Source: CAWGHZ01 sp963775315
GTDB taxonomy: Bacteria; Pseudomonadota; Alphaproteobacteria; MPNO01; DASWLB01
Length of the DNA stretch: 64,000 bases
NCBI GenBank assembly: GCA_963775315.1
Contig: CAVZIN010000007.1
Span: 124,001-188,000, forward strand
Direction of reading: 5' to 3'
The notes beneath the pieces were generated by a model. It had not been told where the DNA came from, did not search any database, and saw nothing but the letters and a program-made list of their open reading frames with translations. This document shows positions 58,972 through 64,000 of this stretch, in pieces. Every line of letters begins with the position of its first letter. Within the stretch, counting starts at the first letter, position 1. The translations under genes and the position numbers were made by a program.

Positions 58972-59985
58972 ATGCGGAAATCTGCCCTGACGGCGATTCT
59001 TGCCGCCGCCCTGACCTTCGGGCTGTTGTCGGCCGCATCGGCCGACGAGGTGCAGCTCAAATTCGTGACGGCGGGCTCGCCCGTCGCGCCGATCAACAAG
59101 CAGTTCTACAAGCCCTGGACCGAGAGGCTGAACGCGGCCGGCAAGGGGGCGATCCATGTCACCCAATACGACGGGTCGAGCCTCGCCAACCAATTCAACA
59201 TCTATCCGCGCGTGCTGAACGACGTGGTGCAGATCGGCTTCGTCCTGCACAACTACGTCTCCGGTAAGTTCCCGCTGTCCGAGGTCGCCTCGCTGCCCTT
59301 CATGGCGGAGACGTCCGCCGAGCGGTCGATCGCGCTGTGGAGGCTCTACAAGTCGGGCGCGCTCGCGCACGAATACGACCAGGCGATCCCTTTGATGCTG
59401 ATCGGCCTGCCGCAGTCGCTGCTGCACTTGTCGCACGCGCCGAAATCGATTAACGACCTCTCTGGCCTCAAGATCGTCGCCCCGGTCAAGATCACGTCGC
59501 TCTCGACCGAGCATCTCGGCGCGACGCCGCTCACCCTCGGCTCGACGCAGATCTACGAGGCGATGCAGCGCGGCGTCGCCGACGGGGCGGTGGTGAGCTG
59601 GAACGCCTACCGGTCCTTCAAGATGGACGAGGTCTCGCGTTACCACATCGACGCGCGGATGGGCACGGCCTCGGGCATGATCTTCATGGCGCGCAAGAAG
59701 TACGATGCACTGCCGGCCGCGGGACGCAAGGCGATCGATTCGGTCTCGGGCGAGTCTGCGTCGAAGGCGTGGGGCGCGTGGTGGGACAACGACAACGAGA
59801 AAGGCCGTGAGATCGCCAAGGCCGACCCCCGGCAGACGGTGATCACGCCCAAGGGCGAGGAGCTCGCGCGGTGGCGCAAGAAGGTCGAGGGCGCGCTCGA
59901 CGACTGGATGAAGGACCGCAAGGGCGGCGCCGAGATCATTGCGAAGTACCGCAAGATTCTGGCCGGCATCAAGCAGGGCTCGTGA
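58972..59985 (+). CDS. Lone TRAP-type solute-binding protein (DctP family)
   Basis: 337 residues with a signal peptide ending 'SAASAD' near residue 25. DctP landmarks: 'FYKPWTERLNAAGKGAIHV', 'VLNDVVQIGFVLHNY', 'PKSINDLSGLKIVAPVKI', 'LTLGSTQIYEAMQRGVADGAVVSWNAYRSF' (in parts). No DctQ or DctM gene follows; the neighbour is a dioxygenase. Either it feeds the permease pair at 16.9-18.9 kb or another elsewhere. The usual conserved arginine of carboxylate binders is not in its normal place, so the ligand may differ. Confidence 0.9.
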   Translation: MRKSALTAILAAALTFGLLSAASADEVQLKFVTAGSPVAPINKQFYKPWTERLNAAGKGAIHVTQYDGSSLANQFNIYPRVLNDVVQIGFVLHNYVSGKFPLSEVASLPFMAETSAERSIALWRLYKSGALAHEYDQAIPLMLIGLPQSLLHLSHAPKSINDLSGLKIVAPVKITSLSTEHLGATPLTLGSTQIYEAMQRGVADGAVVSWNAYRSFKMDEVSRYHIDARMGTASGMIFMARKKYDALPAAGRKAIDSVSGESASKAWGAWWDNDNEKGREIAKADPRQTVITPKGEELARWRKKVEGALDDWMKDRKGGAEIIAKYRKILAGIKQGS

Positions 59986-60001
59986 GGTGACCGGCGCGCG
60001 G

Positions 60002-60760
60002 ATGCCCGTCCTGTTCGTCGGGCATGGCGCGCCGATGAACGCGGTGGAGGACAATGCCCATGCGCGTGCGTGGCAGGTGCTGGGCGAGACGCTGCCACGC
60101 CCCCGCGCGATCCTCTGCGTCTCGGCGCATTGGGTCGAGCACGGCATCGCCATCACCGCTTCGGACCGGCCCGAGACGGTGCACGACTTCTACGGCTTCC
60201 CGCCAGAATATTACCGGCTCGCCTATCCTGCGCCGGGCGATTCAGGGCTGGTCGCGCGCACCTCCGAACTGCTTGCGCCCGACCAAGTCCGGCGCGACCC
60301 CTTGCGCGGCCTCGACCACGGCACGTGGAGCGTGCTGATGCGCATGTACCCGGCGGCCGATATCCCGGTGGTGCAGCTCGGACTCGATGCCGACCGGCCG
60401 CTCCTCGCACACCACGCGCTGGCGGCGAAGCTCGCGCCCCTGCGCGACGAAGGGATGCTGGTGATGGGCAGCGGCAATATCGTGCACAATCTGCGCCTGT
60501 TCCGCCCGGGCGCCGCCGGGGCACCGGAATGGGCAGCGCGGTTCGATGCGGCGGTGCGCGCGGCGGTTTCGGCCGACGATGCGCCGGCGCTCGCCGATCC
60601 CGCGCGTTTCGGGGCGGATTGGCCGCTCGCCGTTCCGATCGCCGAGCACTACGTGCCGCTGCTCTATGCGTTCGCCCTGCGCCGGCCCGACGACACGCTG
60701 CGGTTCTTCAACGAGACGGTATCGTCCGGCATCTCGATGACGTCATTCGTGCTTCAATAG
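60002..60760 (+). CDS. DODA/LigB-type extradiol dioxygenase (class III)
   Basis: 252 residues from the ATG at 60002; a GTG at 59987 is also possible. Metal ligands of the LigB fold are His in 'LFVGHGAPMNAV', His in 'AILCVSAHWVEHG' and 'GLDHGTWSVLM', with 'VMGSGNIVHNLRLF' later. The family cleaves catecholic rings such as 4,5-DOPA; in bacteria many members have unknown substrates. It follows the TRAP binding protein by 16 bases. Its last 18 bases overlap the end of the convergent glycosylase gene. Confidence 0.9.
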   Translation: MPVLFVGHGAPMNAVEDNAHARAWQVLGETLPRPRAILCVSAHWVEHGIAITASDRPETVHDFYGFPPEYYRLAYPAPGDSGLVARTSELLAPDQVRRDPLRGLDHGTWSVLMRMYPAADIPVVQLGLDADRPLLAHHALAAKLAPLRDEGMLVMGSGNIVHNLRLFRPGAAGAPEWAARFDAAVRAAVSADDAPALADPARFGADWPLAVPIAEHYVPLLYAFALRRPDDTLRFFNETVSSGISMTSFVLQ

Positions 60761-61375
60761 TCCCTCGAACACCTGCTCGAACATCGTCGGGGTGAGGCGG
60801 CCGGTGTTCGTGTTGTAGCGCGAGCAGTGGTAGCTGTCGGCGAGGACGAGGCGGTCGAGACGGTGCCGCGCGCCGTGCCGGAAGGGGTACGCGGCTTGAC
60901 GCGCGCCGAGCGTCGCCAGCACGGTCCGATGGGCGACCGCGCCGAGCGCGAGGATCGCTTCGATGCGCCCCATCGCCGCGATCTCGTCGACCAGGAACGG
61001 CCGGCAAGCCTTGATCTCCGCCGGGGTCGGCTTGTTCTCCGGCGGCACGCAGCGGACGGCGTTGGTGATCCGGCACTCGACGAGGGTGAGCCCGTCGTCG
61101 GGCCGCTGGCCGTAATCGCCGTGGGCGAGGCCGAACTTCGCCAGGGTGGCGTAGAGCAGGTCGCCCGCATAGTCGCCGGTGAACGGCCGCCCCGTCCGGT
61201 TGGCACCGCGCAGCCCGGGCGCGAGCCCGACGATCAGCAGCCTTGCGTCGAGCGGTCCGAACGACGGCACCGGCGCGTTGTGCCAGTCTGCGTGGGCGGC
61301 ACGATTCGCATGGCGAAACCCGACCAGCCGCGGGCAGAGCGGGCAGTCGCGGGCGGGCACGGAGGGCGCGTGCAA
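60743..61375 (-). CDS. Uracil-DNA glycosylase, family 5 (UDGb)
   Basis: 210 residues from a TTG at 61375. The four-cysteine iron-sulfur cluster is visible ('DCPLCPRLVGFR', 'RCVPPENKPTPAEIKACRPFL'). Motif A is 'GLAPGLRGANRTGRPFTGD', the family 5 form (GLAPG, not the family 4 GEAPG), and motif B 'DSYHCSRYNT' (HPSxxN variant). Family 5 enzymes remove uracil and some deaminated purines from GC-rich DNA. Start choice is uncertain: the TTG has no strong RBS, but the cysteine motif sits within the first 15 residues. It closely follows the NYN gene. Confidence 0.93.
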   Translation of the reverse strand: MHAPSVPARDCPLCPRLVGFRHANRAAHADWHNAPVPSFGPLDARLLIVGLAPGLRGANRTGRPFTGDYAGDLLYATLAKFGLAHGDYGQRPDDGLTLVECRITNAVRCVPPENKPTPAEIKACRPFLVDEIAAMGRIEAILALGAVAHRTVLATLGARQAAYPFRHGARHRLDRLVLADSYHCSRYNTNTGRLTPTMFEQVFEGLLKHE

Positions 61376-61382
61376 CGCCCGT

Positions 61383-61961
61383 TCAGTCCGCGCGCTCCAT
61401 CTCGTTCTGTTCGGAGACGGCAGGGATCGGGCGCGGCGCCCGCATGATGGTGGGGGCGATGTCCTGCAGCTCGATGAACGTGTCGGCCTGGCGGCGCAGC
61501 TCGTCGGCGACCATCGGCGGGGCGGAGCGCAGCGTCGAGACCACGCTCACCCGCGTGCCCTTGCGCTGGCACGCCTCGACGAGTCGGCGGAAATCGCCGT
61601 CGCCCGAGAACAGCACGATGTGGTCGACACGCTCGGCCATCTCCAGCATGTCGATGGCAAGCTCGATGTCCATGTTGCCCTTGATCTTGCGCCGCCCGGT
61701 CGAGTCGGTGAATTCCTTGGTGGGCTTGGTCACCAGCGTGAAGCCGTTATAGTCGAGCCAGTCGACCAGCGGCCGGATCGGGGAGTATTCCTGCTCGTCC
61801 AGCAAGGCAGTGTAATAGAACGCGCGCACCAGCCGGCCCTTGTCGGCGAAGAAGTTGAGCAGGCTCTTGTAGTCGATGTCGAAGCCGAGCGATCGGGCGG
61901 AGGCGTAGAGGTTCGCCCCGTCGATGAACATCGCCAGGCGCTCTTCGGGATAAAAGTTCAT
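61383..61961 (-). CDS. NYN-domain (LabA/DUF88) protein
   Basis: 192 residues from the ATG at 61961. 'RLAMFIDGANLYASARSLGF' carries the first catalytic aspartate, 'IKGNMDIELAIDMLEMA' the second and 'HIVLFSGDGDFRRLVEACQRKGTRVSVVS' (in parts) the last acidic pair, the PIN-like NYN nuclease set. Members are predicted RNases of unknown target. It ends seven bases before the UDG start on the same strand, so they are probably co-transcribed. It is divergent from folK. Confidence 0.92.
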   Translation of the reverse strand: MNFYPEERLAMFIDGANLYASARSLGFDIDYKSLLNFFADKGRLVRAFYYTALLDEQEYSPIRPLVDWLDYNGFTLVTKPTKEFTDSTGRRKIKGNMDIELAIDMLEMAERVDHIVLFSGDGDFRRLVEACQRKGTRVSVVSTLRSAPPMVADELRRQADTFIELQDIAPTIMRAPRPIPAVSEQNEMERAD

Positions 61962-62068
61962 GATCTTGGGTTCCGTGGACAAAATGGACGGCAAGGACGC
62001 AAAATGCGTTGGCGAAGAATGATCCCCCGCGACACCCGACACATAATGCATCGTGCCGAATCCGCAAG

Positions 62069-62596
62069 ATGTTTTCGCGCGGCCGTCTGTGGAATGCGGG
62101 CGTGATCCTGGTCGCGCTCGGCGCCAACTTGGCGACCCGCCACGGCCCCCCGGCAGCCACCCTGGCCGAGGCGCTCAAGGTTCTGGAGGGCGAGGGGGTG
62201 GAGATCCTGGCCTGTTCGCGCTGGTACCGGACCGCGCCGGTTCCGCCCTCGGGCCAGCCCGATTACGTCAACGGGGTGGCCCGCCTGGGAACCACCCAGA
62301 ACCCCGCCCAGCTCCTCGCCACGCTTCACAGGGTGGAGGCGGCCTTCGGAAGGGTGCGGACCGTCGCCAACGCCGCCCGGACGCTCGACCTCGACCTGAT
62401 CGACTATGACGGGCAGGTGGCGGACGGGTCGGGGGGCGGGCCGGTCCTGCCCCATCCGCGCGCCCACCAGCGGGCGTTCGTCTTGATGCCACTCGCCGAG
62501 GTGGCGCCGGGCTGGGTCCATCCGGTGCTGGGCGAGACGGTCGAGGCGCTGATCGCCGCCCTGCCGCCGCAGGACTGCGCCCCGCTCGAGGAATGA
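62069..62596 (+). CDS. folK: 2-amino-4-hydroxy-6-hydroxymethyldihydropteridine diphosphokinase
   Basis: 175 residues from the ATG at 62069 (a GTG at 62102 is an alternative). 'VILVALGANLATRHGPPAATLAEALKVLE' (in parts), 'YRTAPVPPSGQPDYVNGV', 'TLDLDLIDYDG' and 'LPHPRAHQRAFVLMPLAEVAPGW' are the HPPK pattern with the metal-binding aspartates. It transfers pyrophosphate to the pterin for folate synthesis. The folK-rpoZ-rsh order is common in alphaproteobacteria. Confidence 0.95.
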   Translation: MFSRGRLWNAGVILVALGANLATRHGPPAATLAEALKVLEGEGVEILACSRWYRTAPVPPSGQPDYVNGVARLGTTQNPAQLLATLHRVEAAFGRVRTVANAARTLDLDLIDYDGQVADGSGGGPVLPHPRAHQRAFVLMPLAEVAPGWVHPVLGETVEALIAALPPQDCAPLEE

Positions 62597-62607
62597 CGGC
62601 CCGCGCC

Positions 62608-62637
62608 CTTGCTCGCGGCGTTCGAACCGACTATATA
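62608..62637 (+). promoter_or_regulatory. Probable rpoZ promoter
   Basis: CTTGCT (62608-62613) as -35, 17-base spacer, CTATAT (62631-62636) as -10. CTATAT is the alphaproteobacterial sigma-70-like -10, with the rpoZ ATG 37 bases downstream. This is the best-formed promoter I can see in the window. Confidence 0.65.
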
Positions 62638-62672
62638 ACCGTCTGATTTCCTTAAGGCTGGAGACTGTCCCG

Positions 62673-63077
62673 ATGGCTCGTGTCACGGTGGAAGATTGTG
62701 TCGTCAGGGTGCCCAACCGGTTCGACCTCGTCATGCTGGCTGCGCAGCGCGCGCGCGAGCTGTCGGTCGGCGGCGCGCTGACGGTCGACCGCGACAACGA
62801 CAAGAACCCGGTGGTGGCGCTCCGCGAGATCGCGGACGAGACCGTGCCGATCGAGCGGCTGCAGGATTCGGTGATCCAGGGGCTGCAGAAGCACGCCGAC
62901 ACCGACGAGGCGCCCGAGGATTCCTCCGAGATGCTGGAGCTCGAGGAATCGCTGATCGCCGCGGTTGCTGAGGGCTCGCTCACCGAGAGCGCCGACGGCG
63001 GCTCGGACGAGGAGTTGGAGGAGGCCCCCGGCTTCGGCGACGAGAATGTTGAGCCGACCGAGAGCGAGGACGAATAG
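62673..63077 (+). CDS. rpoZ: DNA-directed RNA polymerase subunit omega
   Basis: 134 residues. 'MARVTVEDCVVRVPNRFDLVMLAAQRARELSVGGALTVDRDNDKNPVVALREIADETV' (in parts) is the omega core with the conserved 'FDLVMLAAQRAR' helix. A 50-residue acidic tail (many Asp/Glu) extends the C-terminus, as in other alphaproteobacterial omegas. It assists folding of the beta' subunit and ppGpp response at RNA polymerase, which suits its position just before the (p)ppGpp synthetase gene. Confidence 0.97.
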   Translation: MARVTVEDCVVRVPNRFDLVMLAAQRARELSVGGALTVDRDNDKNPVVALREIADETVPIERLQDSVIQGLQKHADTDEAPEDSSEMLELEESLIAAVAEGSLTESADGGSDEELEEAPGFGDENVEPTESEDE

Positions 63078-63140
63078 CCGGACGCCCGCTCCGATAACGG
63101 GCGGGGCTGGCCGGAGGCGGCGCGGCCCGGGATACGCGCC

Positions 63141-64000
63141 ATGATGCGGCAGTACGAGCTGGTCGAGCGCGTCAAGAGCTACGACCCCGGCGCAGACGAG
63201 GCCGCGCTCAACCGCGCGTACGTGTTCTCGCTGAAGGCCCACGGCGGCCAGAAGCGCGCCTCGGGCGACCCCTACTTCTCGCATCCGGTCGAGGTGGCCG
63301 GCATCCTCACCGACATCCACCTCGACACCGATTCCATCGTCACCGCCCTGCTGCACGACACGGTCGAGGACACGGTCGCGACCCTGCCGCAGATCGAGAC
63401 CTTGTTCGGCAAGCGCGTGGCGCGCCTCGTCGACGGCGTCACCAAGCTGTCGCAGCTCGAGCAGCTTTCGCCCGACGCGCGCCAGGCCGAGAACTTCCGC
63501 AAGCTTCTGCTTGCCACTTCGGATGATATCCGCGTGCTGCTGGTCAAGCTCGCCGACCGGCTGCACAACATGCGCACCCTCAAGTTCATCCAGAATCCCG
63601 ACCGGCGCGCCCGCATCGCGCGCGAGACGATGGACATCTATGCCCCGCTCGCCGAGCGCATCGGCTGGCAGCAGATGAAGGACGAGCTCGAGGATCTGGC
63701 CTTTGCGGAGCTCAACGCCGACGTCCGCGGCTCGCTCGTCGCGCGGCTTGACTTCCTGCGTGCCGAGGGCGAGAGCGTGGTGCCGCGTATCGTCGCTGCT
63801 CTCGAGACCGCGCTCGCCGAGACCGGCCTTACGGCCGAGGTGCAGGGGCGCGAAAAGAAGCCCTATTCGGTCTGGCGGAAGATGCACCAGAAGAACGTGG
63901 GGTTCGAGCAGCTCTCCGACATCATGGCGTTCCGCGTGGTCGTCGAGCGGGTCGAGCAGTGCTACCAGGCGCTGGGCGTCATCCACACCCGCTATCGCAT
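63141..64000 (+). CDS. rsh: Bifunctional (p)ppGpp synthetase/hydrolase Rsh (RelA/SpoT), 3' end outside window
   Basis: 286 residues visible from the ATG at 63141; the frame stays open at the window end. The HD hydrolase domain is intact: 'ALLHDTVEDT' (HD pair), 'LLVKLADRLHNMRTLKFI', then 'YAPLAERIGWQQMKDELEDLAF'. The synthetase domain begins around 'GREKKPYSVWRKMHQKNVGFEQLSDIMAFRV' (in parts). Alphaproteobacteria carry one long Rsh with both activities that sets (p)ppGpp levels in starvation. The remaining synthetase, TGS and ACT parts would be beyond 64,000. Confidence 0.95.
   Translation, partial: MMRQYELVERVKSYDPGADEAALNRAYVFSLKAHGGQKRASGDPYFSHPVEVAGILTDIHLDTDSIVTALLHDTVEDTVATLPQIETLFGKRVARLVDGVTKLSQLEQLSPDARQAENFRKLLLATSDDIRVLLVKLADRLHNMRTLKFIQNPDRRARIARETMDIYAPLAERIGWQQMKDELEDLAFAELNADVRGSLVARLDFLRAEGESVVPRIVAALETALAETGLTAEVQGREKKPYSVWRKMHQKNVGFEQLSDIMAFRVVVERVEQCYQALGVIHTRYR

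Noticed and set aside
1..64000. tRNA, rRNA, tmRNA, CRISPR arrays, insertion sequences, phage genes
   Set aside because: No cloverleaf, array of regular repeats, transposase or phage structural motif was found by reading. A tRNA scan would settle the tRNA question.

Overview
This is a gene-dense, GC-rich chromosomal stretch from an alphaproteobacterium. The evidence is the ruvX / gatC-gatA-gatB block, recG / sdhE-mfd, slt-dapA-smpB and folK-rpoZ-rsh arrangements, an ImuA-ImuB-DnaE2 mutasome behind an alphaproteobacterial LexA box (GTTC-N7-GTTC), and a CTATAT-type -10 before rpoZ. GTG and TTG starts and ATGA/GTGA stop-start overlaps are common. The many catabolic genes, TRAP transporters and ABC binding proteins suggest a free-living heterotroph (Hyphomicrobiales or Rhodospirillales-like). 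Genus cannot be told from this sequence. I see no rRNA, tRNA, CRISPR array, insertion sequence or prophage.

Layout. 1-5.8 kb: end of an MscS channel, a gentisate-dioxygenase-type cupin, ruvX, and gatCAB for amidotransferase-dependent tRNA charging. 5.9-12.2 kb: the SOS mutasome imuA-imuB-dnaE2 on the minus strand, with a VapBC-type toxin-antitoxin pair lodged between imuB and dnaE2 and coupled to dnaE2 by ATGA overlaps. 12.3-15.6 kb: a tungstate ABC transporter (tupBCA) with a divergent one-component regulator. 15.8-18.9 kb: a TRAP transporter. 18.9-27.9 kb: a mixed catabolic region (haem-oxygenase-fold oxidase, VOC protein, alpha/beta hydrolase with a histone-like tail, luciferase-like oxidoreductase, phthalate-decarboxylase-like protein, lone molybdenum hydroxylase large subunit, FAH-family protein). 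28-32 kb: a coiled-coil protein, a MraY/WecA-type transferase, a HigA-like protein with a long disordered tail, a DUF924 protein and a HigBA-type module. 32.4-37.2 kb: a GldA/GldF/GldG-like ABC system plus a DUF4340 protein. 37.2-41 kb: envelope enzymes (L,D-transpeptidase, DUF882 peptidase, lytic transglycosylase) around a Ku gene. 41-43.3 kb: a binding-protein-like gene and an amidohydrolase. 43.3-49.3 kb: recG, sdhE, mfd. 49.4-54.8 kb: DsbA-like protein, dienelactone hydrolase, a coupled haloacid dehalogenase / adenylate cyclase / threonine dehydratase set, and a frameshifted modA behind an intact ModE-type operator. 54.8-64 kb: slt, an OsmC protein, dapA, smpB, a lone TRAP binding protein, a LigB-type dioxygenase, a family-5 uracil-DNA glycosylase, a NYN protein, folK, rpoZ and the start of rsh.

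Themes. Genome maintenance is unusually well represented (ruvX, imuA/imuB/dnaE2, recG, mfd, ku, UDG). Molybdenum and tungsten recur: a tungstate importer with its own regulator, a ModE-box modA and a molybdopterin hydroxylase subunit. Two families of extragenic inverted repeats lie between genes. The most unusual arrangement is the toxin-antitoxin pair embedded in the mutasome operon.
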